Shown here in pieces: positions 17,392-26,130 of a stretch of DNA of 64,000 bases. Each line of letters starts with the position of its first letter. The first letter of the stretch is position 1. The stretch is from Spirochaetota bacterium (GTDB lineage Bacteria > Spirochaetota > UBA4802 > JAKQUI01): contig JAKQUI010000084.1 of the NCBI GenBank assembly GCA_029562645.1, positions 184,893 through 248,892 on the forward strand. Reading direction: 5' to 3'. The position numbers were made by a program, and so were the translations under genes. The notes under the pieces were generated by a model, which was given only the letters and a program-made list of their open reading frames with translations, was not told the origin of the DNA and searched no databases.

Positions 17392-19662
17392 TCACTGGCG
17401 CAGGAACCTGACGATGGTTGGCCAGCCGCTAATGAGATAGGCATTGCCGAGCTCCTTTTTGATGATGAAATCGTCCTCCTTGACCAGCTTTGTCTTCACC
17501 GGAAGGGTGATGAGCATGTCGTGGGGAAGGAACTGCGGCAGCTGTTCGAAATGGACCTGGATCTCGTTCGGCGTCGAGACCGCCCGGAGATTGATGAGGC
17601 CGAAACGCGACGGCGCGTCGCGGATCACGATCTCGGAACCCGGCGTGAACCACTCCTCCCGGGGCAGGGGAAAGATCTCGAGCCGGTTCTCGGCGTCCAC
17701 GAACAGCAGGTTACGAAGCGCGAGAAAGAGCACCGCATGCGCAAGGCGCGAATCGCCCTCGCCGAAAACGCCATGACGGCTCTTCGGGTTGATCACGTCC
17801 GGGACCGAGAAGCGCTTTCCTCCCGCATCGAAGAAGTGCGTGATGATGTCGAAGGCCCGCGCGTCCTTGAGCGCGATGAGATTGTGCGCCAGCGCCAGCG
17901 AGAGGAACGAGTCCCAGCCGCCCCGCGACCGCAGATACAGCGGGACGCCGCCGTAGCGCTCGACGAGCGCGTCGGTCATGGTGCGCAGCTTCTCCGGAGA
18001 GAGCAGGGTGAGCCCGAAGGGAAACCCCGCGAACAGGCAATAGATGAGCGTCTCGTCCTCGGAGGCGATCGCGGCCCGGCGCGCGGCGGCGTCGTCCTTC
18101 TTCCCGGCGCGCGGCGCGGGGAACCGCTGTGCGATCTCGCGCAACGCGATCTCCTCGAGCCGCTGGGACTCCTTCGCGAACTTCAATTCGTCGCCGAAAA
18201 GCCCCATGCAGCGCGCGAGATAGGCGAACTGCCGGCAGGCGCACGCCGCCAGGAATATATCGTGCAGGTGCGCATGGCGGAGAAAGCTGTAGGGGATGGT
18301 GTTGACCGCGTCCGCGGATCGGACCTGCTTCTCCTTGATCCCTGCCGCATGGGCGAGCACCGGGACGGCGACCGCGCGAATGGCCGCAAAGACCGTCTTG
18401 AGATGGTCCATATTGCGCGAAACGGTGAAATAGTCTCCCGCGGCGCAGAGGAAATAGCAGGCGACCACGATATCGTGAAAACCGGGGCGCTCGCCCAGCG
18501 AGAGCGAACCGAGAAAGGCCTCCAGCACCATGAGGGTCTCGGCGAAGGCGCCCATGCGCACGTAGGCGGCAAGGACATAATACAACAGTCGCGCCTGCGC
18601 AACGTCCGGCATGGATTTCCCCGGGAACAATGATCCGTTGTTCAGGTGCGACAGCAGCGAGAGCTTGGAGGCGAGAAACCACTGCTCGATGCCCCGATCG
18701 CCGATGGCGATCGAAACGCCCGCATTCGCCCGTTGATTTGCAAAAGCCGAAAAATCCTCGCGGAGTTTTTTGAAATCGAGCTTGGCCGGGCGAAGCGCGC
18801 GGTCCCGCGCAAGGCTCAAGCGCACGGTGAGCGCGTTCTCGCCGCGCGAAAGGCGGTAGAAAAGCCCCAGGGTGGCCATCCCGTAACGGCAGCGCGCCTT
18901 GTGCTCTCCCCCGGCCGCGCTTGCGGCGTCGATATCGCCCGCATCGAAGCTGCCCGCGGCCACGGCGTCGGGCTTGGCCCCGACGAGGGCCCGCTCGCGC
19001 CCGTTGATGCGCACGATGCGCGTGTCGCCCTGGTACTCGATCGCCTCGATGCCGCCGAGGGTGCTCCCGTTGTACGGACGAAACGCGACGCACAGGACGG
19101 CCGTCTGAACGGACTTCTTCACGGAGCATGCGATGTCGATCACCGCCTCGTCGATGTCCGTGCGAATGCCGAAGAGCTCCGTCGTCACCCGGAAGGCGCT
19201 TTCGTCCCAGACGGCCTTCACCATGCCGCGGCGCGGAATGCGCTCCATCGAGACGCGCCCGGGGCGCTCCTGCGGGCGTATGAGCGCGCCGTCGGCGATC
19301 ATCCACACCTCCATCGACCAGGTCGCATAGGTCGGCGAGAGCATCCCGGCCAGATCGACCAATAGGTCGTCCGAGGAAAGGATATTGGAGAAGGCGATCG
19401 CGTCGGTCCCGGCCGTATTCGACAAAAAGGCGGGGACGATGGGACGATGATACTCGGAGGCCGGATCGGCGAGCCCCGTAAGCCAGAGCGGCCAACGGAA
19501 CGTGGGCATTTTCTGAAAGAGAACGTAATTGCGGAGGTCCCGCAGATAGTCGCTGCGGCCGGCGGCGATTTTTGCCGTATCGACAAAATCCGCCTTTATA
19601 TCATTGAGATTGATGGACGCGTCGGCCGGTTCGTTTTTCGTGCTGATCCAGGGAAGCGGCAC
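17392..19662 (-). CDS. Conserved hypothetical, 756 aa
   Basis: I do not recognise a named family. The protein is long and soluble with no signal peptide or TM helix. The N-terminal ~280 residues look beta-rich ('RIVRINGRERALVGAKPD', 'GMATLGLFYRLSRGENALTV'). The middle and C-terminal parts are helical with many aromatic and His residues ('GGWDSFLSLALAHNLIALKD', 'RHAHLHDIFLAACACRQFAY'), reminiscent of an (alpha/alpha)6-barrel glycan-active enzyme. That is a guess from texture only. The start is GTG at 19662, 8 bp after the STAS gene stop, with no strong ribosome site, so coupling to the upstream gene is likely. Its place between a STAS protein and TPR proteins suggests a cellular rather than secreted role. 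Confidence 0.5.
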   Translation of the reverse strand: MPLPWISTKNEPADASINLNDIKADFVDTAKIAAGRSDYLRDLRNYVLFQKMPTFRWPLWLTGLADPASEYHRPIVPAFLSNTAGTDAIAFSNILSSDDLLVDLAGMLSPTYATWSMEVWMIADGALIRPQERPGRVSMERIPRRGMVKAVWDESAFRVTTELFGIRTDIDEAVIDIACSVKKSVQTAVLCVAFRPYNGSTLGGIEAIEYQGDTRIVRINGRERALVGAKPDAVAAGSFDAGDIDAASAAGGEHKARCRYGMATLGLFYRLSRGENALTVRLSLARDRALRPAKLDFKKLREDFSAFANQRANAGVSIAIGDRGIEQWFLASKLSLLSHLNNGSLFPGKSMPDVAQARLLYYVLAAYVRMGAFAETLMVLEAFLGSLSLGERPGFHDIVVACYFLCAAGDYFTVSRNMDHLKTVFAAIRAVAVPVLAHAAGIKEKQVRSADAVNTIPYSFLRHAHLHDIFLAACACRQFAYLARCMGLFGDELKFAKESQRLEEIALREIAQRFPAPRAGKKDDAAARRAAIASEDETLIYCLFAGFPFGLTLLSPEKLRTMTDALVERYGGVPLYLRSRGGWDSFLSLALAHNLIALKDARAFDIITHFFDAGGKRFSVPDVINPKSRHGVFGEGDSRLAHAVLFLALRNLLFVDAENRLEIFPLPREEWFTPGSEIVIRDAPSRFGLINLRAVSTPNEIQVHFEQLPQFLPHDMLITLPVKTKLVKEDDFIIKKELGNAYLISGWPTIVRFLRQ

Positions 19663-19669
19663 GTCCGGG

Positions 19670-20017
19670 CTACTCGCTCTTGAAAGCCTGCAGCGCCGCC
19701 TCTTCGGAATCGTAAATATCGAACATGTCGATAAGCTCGACGACCTCGAAAATCTTCTTCACCGCGCTTTTGATATTGCACAGTTTGAGTTTGCGCTTCG
19801 ATTCCTTGAGAATGCGCATGGTGGACACGAAGATGCGCAATCCGGAGCTGCTCATGTACTCGACGTCTTCGAGGTTGAGAAGCAGATGGCTGGAGGGCTC
19901 GTCCGATATGATCTTGCCGATTTCCTTTTCGATGTCGGCCGACAAGTGAACGTCCAAGCGCCCGAAGAGATGCACGACGATGACATTGTCCACCTTTTTC
20001 GTCTTGAGATCCATCAA
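19670..20017 (-). CDS. STAS-domain anti-sigma-factor-antagonist-like protein
   Basis: This 115-aa single STAS domain is of the SpoIIAA/RsbV type. 'VDNVIVVHLFGRLDVHLSAD' is the first strand pair and 'DVEYMSSSGLRIFVSTMRIL' contains the conserved D-S-SG-L phospho-site loop, so a serine in 'SSSG' is the likely phosphorylation target of an RsbW-like kinase. It begins an operon with the 756-aa hypothetical, the TM-TPR protein and the ParB-like protein. The ATG at 20017 has a strong ribosome site (AAGGAGGGG). A promoter with TTGACA lies about 110 bp upstream. Confidence 0.88.
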   Translation of the reverse strand: MMDLKTKKVDNVIVVHLFGRLDVHLSADIEKEIGKIISDEPSSHLLLNLEDVEYMSSSGLRIFVSTMRILKESKRKLKLCNIKSAVKKIFEVVELIDMFDIYDSEEAALQAFKSE

Positions 20018-20123
20018 CCCCTCCTTATTGCGCTCGGGTGCATTCCATTGCTAAAAAAAGATACTCCGGTAAAAGCGTTACACGCTCCACATGCCGGAAC
20101 GGCCACTATGCTCTCAATGTGAA

Positions 20124-20152
20124 TTTATCTTCGAACACCCGGTTTTTGTCAA
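20124..20152 (-). promoter_or_regulatory. Sigma70-type promoter of the STAS operon
   Basis: Read on the minus strand: TTGACA (20147-20152), 17-bp spacer, GATAAA (20124-20129). It lies in an AT-rich island within the 213-bp gap 20018-20230, which otherwise holds no feature I can support. Confidence 0.55.
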
Positions 20153-20230
20153 GCTATTGTTGTATTATTTTCCGCCAATATTCTTTACACTATTTGACCG
20201 CTGTTAATATTACCGCCGGACGATCCCGGT

Positions 20231-20677
20231 TTACCGCCCGCCCGGACGCCCCGCGTGCCGGGTCGCCGCAATGCCGAGCACCGTCACGACGCATATCGCG
20301 AGAAACACGCCGCCGAACACGATCAGGAGCGGGTGCCCCAGCCGGATGCCGTTACGAAGCAGCGTGACCGCCGCGAAGCCCGGAAAGATCGCCCCCGTAA
20401 AGTACATGAGCACGCGATACTTCTCGGGATCGAACAGCGGCAACACCATCGACGCGCCGGTCACGCCCAGAAGCGAGGCGAAGGCTGTCGCCATGTAATA
20501 CAGGGTCGACATCAACGGGTCCTTGGGAATCTCGGTGAGCCAGTCCTCGCCCACATCCATGCCGCATATCCGGCTGAACAATATGGGAGACAGGTAGAAC
20601 AGCGACCCCACGACCAGATACACGATCCCCGCGAACAGCGCGGCCGCCTGCAGCAGATTTGTAGCACGAGATCGCAT
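20231..20677 (-). CDS. Small four-TM membrane protein
   Basis: This 148-aa protein has about four hydrophobic helices: 'LLQAAALFAGIVYLVVGSLF', 'LYYMATAFASLLGVTGASMV', 'YFTGAIFPGFAAVTLL' and 'LLIVFGGVFLAICVVTVLGI'. There is no recognisable motif; the layout resembles small DoxX- or DUF4345-like membrane proteins without enough signal to assign. The ATG at 20677 follows a GGGGGG stretch; a GTG one codon upstream (20680) is the alternative. It is transcribed with or independently of the larger gene that ends 61 bp upstream. Confidence 0.6.
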   Translation of the reverse strand: MRSRATNLLQAAALFAGIVYLVVGSLFYLSPILFSRICGMDVGEDWLTEIPKDPLMSTLYYMATAFASLLGVTGASMVLPLFDPEKYRVLMYFTGAIFPGFAAVTLLRNGIRLGHPLLIVFGGVFLAICVVTVLGIAATRHAGRPGGR

Positions 20678-20737
20678 CACGCCCCCCTATCGATTGTCAT
20701 GTCCGGTAGCGACAGATACGATCAGGCGAGGAGAAAG

Positions 20738-22558
20738 TCAAGAAGGATTATGGCTTTTGGCGAGGGCGCCGGCGACGGCCTTCTCCGCATCGGAGATGAT
20801 CTTGGCCGGCTTGTAGCGCTTTTCGTCAATGTCGATGGTGATGATTGCATCGGCTCGATCGCTCTCGGAACGCCGCCCGTGGAGCGCGTTGAGATACGTT
20901 CCATAAAAGGAAAGGAGTCTCCCGTCCGAAAAATCCCAGCGCGAGCGACTCGCGATCGACACTAGCAGTACCTCGTCGATGCCGGCGCGGCGCAGATCGG
21001 CACCGCGCGCCATGCAGTCCGGATACCCGGCATGATAGCGCGTGCCGCCGATGGCGAGCGGCTCGGCCACCGGATACAGCAGAAGCGATGCGGCGAGCGC
21101 GTCCCGCAGATATCCCGCGGTACACATGCGTTCCCGTCGCTGTTCGTCGGCCAACCGGACCGCCGGGAGCGCGCCGAAGAACTCCATTCGCTGATCGCCC
21201 GCGCGCTCGGCCGCCCATCTGACCAGCTTCGTGTTCCGGAAAACGAATTCCTCCGGAAAGGAGATGTCGAGCAGCGCATTGAGGCGCTCCTCGGAAAAGA
21301 GGCGCAGCACGGCGTCCCGGAACGAGTCATTGTCGCTCGACAGGAGATAGAGCCCGGCCACCGCGAACGACATCGACGCGGCGTAGATGACATCGAAAGT
21401 ACGGCCCGCCTCCCGCAGCGCCGCGAGCGCTCCCGCATGCGCCACCGACTCGAGCAGACCGGGCTCAAGCACCAGTCCCCGCCGCCGCGCCGTGACCGCC
21501 GCGACGAATTCCTTCATGGGCCCTTCGCGCAGTCGCTGGGCGTGTGCGGTCAAGGATACGCCGTCGTCCGGCATGTCGACCGCTTCGAAGAGCAGACCGC
21601 CGTCGATGCGTGCGTTCTGGCCGGCATTGTGCGCGTTCAGCACATAGAACAGCCGCTGGCCCTCTGCGAGCTCGGCGGCGAGCATATCATACACGCGCCG
21701 TCGGTCCTTTTCTTTTTGTAACAGGCAAAAGACGATATCCGATGCCGCGAGCGCCGCTGCGCGGAGGTCCTCGTCGTAATCCGAGAGATCGATGATCACG
21801 TACCGGTATTCCCGGGCGAGCAGGTACAAAATGGGCGGCAGGATGGACGGATCGATCCGCACCTTCGAGCCGGCCACGATGTTGATCGCCGAGAGGCTGT
21901 CGGTCGCACGGACGACGCGATCGAAAATGAACTTCTCGTCGATCACCTCGGCCGACTGCCGCTGCGATATCGCCGGCATCATCTTGCACCCGAGGACGGA
22001 AAACACCGAGACGCCCCGATACGAGGCGTCCAGAATGACGGCCCGCTCCCCGGACGGCAGCGCCGCACCGAGGCAGGCCGCGAAAAAGGACTTCCCGCTC
22101 CCCTCCCCGGGCCCGAACACCGTGATCACGCGGCAGCGGGCCACCGCGTCCGCGCCCTCGGCGCCGGCATGCGCGATGTCAAGATACGCGAGGGCGTCCG
22201 CGTAGGCGCGAAACGCCTTGAACGAGGACAAGAGCAACCGCGTGAGATCGTCCGACTGCAGGATGATGAGCGTGCCGTCGGTGCGGGCGCGGACGGCGCC
22301 CTTGCGCGGGGCGCGCGCCAACGGGAGGTCGCCGAAGAACGAGCCCGGCGCGAGAAACACCGGATCGCCGGGCCCCGCCGACTCGATCTCGAAGGTGCCC
22401 CCGGCGACGACAAACAGCGAGTTTGCCGCGCCGACATCCACGCGCCGCCCCCGCTCGAATGAGGCCGCGCGCGCCATGCGCCGCAGGGAGTCGAGCTCGA
22501 CGGCCGAGCAGCCCCCGAACAGCGGGACCGATCTCAGGATGTCGCGGATCGTATCCAT
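20738..22558 (-). CDS. NTE-like cNMP-binding / P-loop / patatin-fold protein with degenerate lipase site
   Basis: This 606-aa protein has three parts. Residues ~1-125 are a cyclic-nucleotide-binding fold ('VPLFGGCSAVELDSL', 'FLAPGSFFGDLPLA'). Residues ~140-330 are a MinD/ParA-like P-loop domain with an intact Walker A 'GPGEGSGKS' (149-157) and Walker B-like 'YRYVIIDLSD'. Residues ~360-600 have the layout of a patatin lipase ('SVAHAGALAALREAG', 'VIYAASMSFAVAGLYLLS', 'YHAGYPDCMARGADLRRAG'). The oxyanion GGGxRG is 'EPGLLES', the GxSxG nucleophile motif is 'AASMS', and the dyad Asp-Gly is 'HAG', so lipase activity is very unlikely. It starts 10 bp after the TPR gene stop in the same direction, probably one operon. 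Confidence 0.72.
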   Translation of the reverse strand: MDTIRDILRSVPLFGGCSAVELDSLRRMARAASFERGRRVDVGAANSLFVVAGGTFEIESAGPGDPVFLAPGSFFGDLPLARAPRKGAVRARTDGTLIILQSDDLTRLLLSSFKAFRAYADALAYLDIAHAGAEGADAVARCRVITVFGPGEGSGKSFFAACLGAALPSGERAVILDASYRGVSVFSVLGCKMMPAISQRQSAEVIDEKFIFDRVVRATDSLSAINIVAGSKVRIDPSILPPILYLLAREYRYVIIDLSDYDEDLRAAALAASDIVFCLLQKEKDRRRVYDMLAAELAEGQRLFYVLNAHNAGQNARIDGGLLFEAVDMPDDGVSLTAHAQRLREGPMKEFVAAVTARRRGLVLEPGLLESVAHAGALAALREAGRTFDVIYAASMSFAVAGLYLLSSDNDSFRDAVLRLFSEERLNALLDISFPEEFVFRNTKLVRWAAERAGDQRMEFFGALPAVRLADEQRRERMCTAGYLRDALAASLLLYPVAEPLAIGGTRYHAGYPDCMARGADLRRAGIDEVLLVSIASRSRWDFSDGRLLSFYGTYLNALHGRRSESDRADAIITIDIDEKRYKPAKIISDAEKAVAGALAKSHNPS

Positions 22559-22568
22559 CGCGGCGCGA

Positions 22569-23927
22569 TCAGTCTTTGACGTTGCGCAGGAGGCCGACCA
22601 GCTCGTTTTTGCCCAGGAGTTCGATGGGGCGCGTATTGGAGAAATCGACCGCCGACTGCGAGTACTCGCCGGTCGAGATGATGATGACGCGCGTGGCGTT
22701 ACGCAGCTTCATCGACTCGTGGAGCTGCCGCAGCAGCTTATCCCCCACGCTGTCGGTGTTGCGCATGATGCGGATGATGCGGTTGGTGCGGCGGGTGTTC
22801 CGCCATTTTCCTTCGGTCTCGGTGGCCAGTATCTCGATCACCGTGTCGCTGATGATATCGACGTCCATGATGGTGAGCCCCATCCCCTCGCAGATCTTGC
22901 GGCAGAGGTGCTCGAACTTGGACAACCCGGCGATCATGAAGTCCTTGATGCGGTCGTCCTGGCGGAACTCGGAGTACGACTTGAGCTTCTCCTGCACGTC
23001 CCGGAAATCGCGGTTCACCTCGACGATCTTTTCCCAGTTGAAGATCGCCGAGTGCAGGTCGCGCATCTTCTCCTGCGCCTCGGCGAGGAAATACCGGAGG
23101 TTGAGCTCGGTGTCGCTACGGCGCTTGGCGAACTTGAGCCCGCGCTCCAGCTCCACCACGGCCTTGGGATACTGCTCCTTCTCGAGAAAGATGGTCCCCT
23201 TGGCCAAAAAGCACTTCACCTTGATGTCGTCGCTCTTCTGCGCGACCTCGAACTCCTTCACGGCCCACTCGTGGTCGCCCAGCTGCCGCAGCACCAGCCC
23301 CAGGAAGTAGTGCGCCCGGTAATTCGTCTGGTCGATCTTGAGCGTCTCGATGAACATCTGCTTGGCCTCCGGATAGTTCCCGCTCCGGTAGAATATCTGG
23401 CCGAGATAGTACTGGGAGTCGCTGTCCTGCGCGTTGCACGAAATGCTCTTCTTGAAATAGCCGCCGGCGCGGTCGAACACGTTGGCGTTGAAGTAGATGA
23501 CGCCGAGCTCGTGATAGTTCCGGTAGTTGTCGGGATCGATCTTGGTGAGGATGAGGAACTCCTTCTTGGCCTCCTCGACGGCGCCCTTGTCCTTGAATAT
23601 GGCGGCCAGCTTGGTGCGCACGTCGATCTCGCTGACCACGGCGTCGAACTTGCCCAGCTTGAGCACCTGACGGTACTCGAGGATGGCGTACTGGATGTTG
23701 TTCTCCTTCCGGTATGCCTCGGCGAGCAGGAAATGGGCGTAGGCGTCTCGGTCGTCCTTCTCGAGCATGTCGGTGAGCTTTTTTATCGCGAGCTTCGTCT
23801 GGCCGCTCTCGATCATCTGGGCGATCTCGTCGATGCGGCGGGGAAACACGTAGGTGTTGAGCAGATACAACGCGAATATCGCGAACACGATAACGAAGAA
23901 GAAGATGATGATATAAGTGAATAACAT
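22569..23927 (-). CDS. TM-anchored TPR protein with C-terminal Mrr-like domain (paralogue)
   Basis: This 452-aa protein has a TM helix at the N-terminus ('YIIIFFFVIVFAIFALYLLN'), then about eight TPR units ('AHFLLAEAYRKENNIQYAIL', 'DSQYYLGQIFYRSGNYPEAK', 'AHYFLGLVLRQLGDHEWAVK'). The last ~110 residues are again Mrr-like ('ICEGMGLTIMDVDIISDTVI', 'VGDKLLRQLHESMKLRN', 'TRVIIISTGEYSQSAVDF') without a clear D-QxK site. The order of domains matches the gene at 15808-17373, so the two are paralogues. It sits between the coiled-coil gene and the cNMP/P-loop gene, spaced 25 bp and 10 bp, on the same strand. Confidence 0.7.
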   Translation of the reverse strand: MLFTYIIIFFFVIVFAIFALYLLNTYVFPRRIDEIAQMIESGQTKLAIKKLTDMLEKDDRDAYAHFLLAEAYRKENNIQYAILEYRQVLKLGKFDAVVSEIDVRTKLAAIFKDKGAVEEAKKEFLILTKIDPDNYRNYHELGVIYFNANVFDRAGGYFKKSISCNAQDSDSQYYLGQIFYRSGNYPEAKQMFIETLKIDQTNYRAHYFLGLVLRQLGDHEWAVKEFEVAQKSDDIKVKCFLAKGTIFLEKEQYPKAVVELERGLKFAKRRSDTELNLRYFLAEAQEKMRDLHSAIFNWEKIVEVNRDFRDVQEKLKSYSEFRQDDRIKDFMIAGLSKFEHLCRKICEGMGLTIMDVDIISDTVIEILATETEGKWRNTRRTNRIIRIMRNTDSVGDKLLRQLHESMKLRNATRVIIISTGEYSQSAVDFSNTRPIELLGKNELVGLLRNVKD

Positions 23928-23952
23928 CGGTTGACGGGTGCCGGGCGGGCCG

Positions 23953-24276
23953 TTAGCGGGCGCTCGCCCGCTGCTCCTTGAGTCGCTTGTTTTCCTCCTC
24001 CAGGTCCTTGATGTGGTGGAACGCCTTGAGCAGCTCTTCGCGCGACAGCTCGGACGCGCTCTCCTGCGCGCGCGCGGTCTCGACGGCCTGCATGAGCTCG
24101 GTCCGCGAGAATTCGCAGATGTTCTCGTACATCTTCTTAATCTCGTCGGCGTTTTCGAGCTCCTGCTCGTTGAGCTTCAGGACATTCTCGTAGCTGCGGA
24201 GCATGTTCTTGAGATGTTCGTTTTCGCGCTTCAGGGCCTCGTTCTCTTTTGTGAGCTTCTCAAGTTGATCTGCCAT
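23953..24276 (-). CDS. Short coiled-coil protein
   Basis: This 107-aa, highly charged protein is built almost wholly of heptads: 'LEKLTKENEALKRENEHLKN' at the start and 'DLEEENKRLKEQRASAR' at the end. It has no membrane segment and no enzymatic motif. The first part reads like a leucine-zipper dimer. It is the first gene of the minus-strand run that continues with the TM-TPR and cNMP/P-loop genes, so it may be a cytoplasmic partner of the TPR protein (inference). Start ATG at 24276, with GGGGTG upstream. Confidence 0.65.
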   Translation of the reverse strand: MADQLEKLTKENEALKRENEHLKNMLRSYENVLKLNEQELENADEIKKMYENICEFSRTELMQAVETARAQESASELSREELLKAFHHIKDLEEENKRLKEQRASAR

Positions 24277-24325
24277 ATTGATTACACCCCTTCGGGAAAA
24301 TCACCCGTGCATCGAAAAAATAGTA

Positions 24326-24355
24326 TTGACAAAACCCAACCGTTCAAACGGTAAT
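24326..24355 (+). promoter_or_regulatory. Promoter of the tRNA-Ala gene
   Basis: TTGACA (24326-24331), 18-bp spacer, GGTAAT (24350-24355), about 16 bp before the tRNA 5' end. Confidence 0.5.
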
Positions 24356-24371
24356 ACCCACCGAACCGAAC

Positions 24372-24444
<73 letters not shown>

Positions 24445-24521
24445 CAGGAACTATACCGCAGTAAGCACAACCCAGCCGAAATAAAAAGTCAAGTCAATTC
24501 TTTCTCGAACGCAACCGACCG

Positions 24522-25745
24522 TCAGATTTGATGCAGCACGAGGCCGCTTAACAGCTTGGGCTCGAACCAGGTCGATTTGGGCGGCATGATGCCGTCCGCG
24601 TCAGACACCGCCATCAGCTCCTCGATGGAGGTCGGGTACATCGAAATGGCCGTCCGAAACTCGCCGCTCGCCACCAGCCGCTCGAGCTCGCCCGTGCCGC
24701 GGATGCCGCCCACGAAATCGATGCGCGTACTGGTGCGCGGATCGTCGATCCCGAGAATGGGCCCGAGCACCTCGTCCTGCAGCGTGCGCACATCCAAACG
24801 CTTCGCCGGGTCCGGATCGTTCACCGCGAAACGCGGCGTAAGCTCGAGCCAGGCCCCGTCGAGATACACGCAGAAGCGGCCCTTCGCGGAGGGAACGCCG
24901 TCCGCGGCGGGGGTGACCGTAAAGCGCTCCCCGAGCCGGGCGCGAAAGGCCTCGGGGGAGAGGCCGTGTAAGTCGCGCACCACCCGATTGTAAGCCATGA
25001 TGCGGAGTTCGGCGTGCGGGAAGATGGCCGCCATGAACCAGTTGTGCTCCGCGCTGCCGTCGTCATGCGCGCTTCGGCGCTCTCGCCCCAGGCGCACGGC
25101 CGAGGCCGCACGGTGATGCCCGTCGGCGATATACAGGACGTCGTTCGCGAACGCGTCCACGAAAGATTGGACGAGCGCCGCGTCCGGCAGTGCGCGCAAC
25201 ACGTGACGCACGCCGCCCGGTGCGGTAAAATCGCACTCCGGCGCCGCCGCGCGCGCCCGCGCGAACAGGTCCGCCTTCGAGCCGTCCTCGCGGTAGAACA
25301 GGTACACCAGACCGGCCTGCGCGCCCAGCGCGGCCATGTGACGGGTGCGGTCCCGCTCCTTGTCCTCGCGCGTGAGCTCGTGCCGCTTCACGACCTTGTT
25401 CGCATAGTCGTCGATGTGCACGCAGGCGACCAGGCCGGTCTGCTCGCGGCCATCGACGGACAGGGAGTACAGATAGAGCGCCGGCGCGCCGTCGGGACGC
25501 AGGCGCCCCTGCTCGATAAAGCCGCGCAGGTTCTTCTGCGCGGTATCATACACGCGGTCGTCGTAGAGGTCTATGGTTTCGGGAAGGTCTATCTCGGGCT
25601 TGGTGACATGGTAAAAACTTAACGGGCGGTTGCGGGCGATCTCCCGCGCCTCGTCGGAACTAACGACATCGTAGGGCAGCTCGGCGATCTGTTCCGCGAG
25701 TCCCGGCGCGGGCCGGAGCCCCCGAAATGCCTTTAGCCGTGCCAT
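24522..25745 (-). CDS. DUF1015 family protein
   Basis: This 407-aa member of a family found widely in anaerobes and spirochaetes has no settled function that I know of. Recognisable features are 'FRGLRPAPGLAEQIAELPYD' plus 'VVSSDEAREIARNRPLSFYH' at the N-terminus, 'HELTREDKERDRTRHM' and the family signature 'YIADGHHRAASAVRLG' in the middle. A C-terminal stretch follows ('PRTSTRIDFVGGI'). It is soluble with no signal peptide. It starts 1 bp after the 44-aa ORF and is surely co-transcribed with it. Confidence 0.85.
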   Translation of the reverse strand: MARLKAFRGLRPAPGLAEQIAELPYDVVSSDEAREIARNRPLSFYHVTKPEIDLPETIDLYDDRVYDTAQKNLRGFIEQGRLRPDGAPALYLYSLSVDGREQTGLVACVHIDDYANKVVKRHELTREDKERDRTRHMAALGAQAGLVYLFYREDGSKADLFARARAAAPECDFTAPGGVRHVLRALPDAALVQSFVDAFANDVLYIADGHHRAASAVRLGRERRSAHDDGSAEHNWFMAAIFPHAELRIMAYNRVVRDLHGLSPEAFRARLGERFTVTPAADGVPSAKGRFCVYLDGAWLELTPRFAVNDPDPAKRLDVRTLQDEVLGPILGIDDPRTSTRIDFVGGIRGTGELERLVASGEFRTAISMYPTSIEELMAVSDADGIMPPKSTWFEPKLLSGLVLHQI

Positions 25746-25746
25746 C

Positions 25747-25881
25747 CTACCCCCTGTGTTTGTCGTTGAGTTTCAGCAACATCTTGACGTTCTTCTTGTT
25801 GTCTTTCTTGACGCTAAAGCCGCTGCGACGGAGCGATTTTTCGATTTTATACGATATAAAATCCACCACTTTTTTGTCCAT
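25747..25881 (-). CDS. Very small basic protein (44 aa)
   Basis: The ORF runs from the ATG at 25881 ('MDKKVVDFISYKIEKSLRRS') to a stop 1 bp before the DUF1015 gene. The composition is Lys-rich and amphipathic, and the codons show lower GC than the neighbours. A ribosome site GGAAGGG lies about 12 bp upstream. The tight spacing to DUF1015 and the good start context argue that it is real. The longer frame to 26034 has no coding character. Function unknown. Confidence 0.55.
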   Translation of the reverse strand: MDKKVVDFISYKIEKSLRRSGFSVKKDNKKNVKMLLKLNDKHRG

Positions 25882-26130
25882 AGAATTATTACCCTTCCCC
25901 CTTGAAATGCATGCCAACTCCGCGCAGCGCGCACGGACCACCCGAGCGCCCGGTTCGGGAGGAAACCCCGCACGACGGAACTGCGGCCGCCGCGCCGAGA
26001 TCACCCCGTGCCGAGACGCGGTCACTCGCGACATACGGATGTCTTTTCTGATATTAGTGTCGGCCGTTGGGGTGCGGGCATTGAGTCGTTTTACGGGATG
26101 ATCCGTCCGCGGGGGCCCGGCCGCCGCGGG

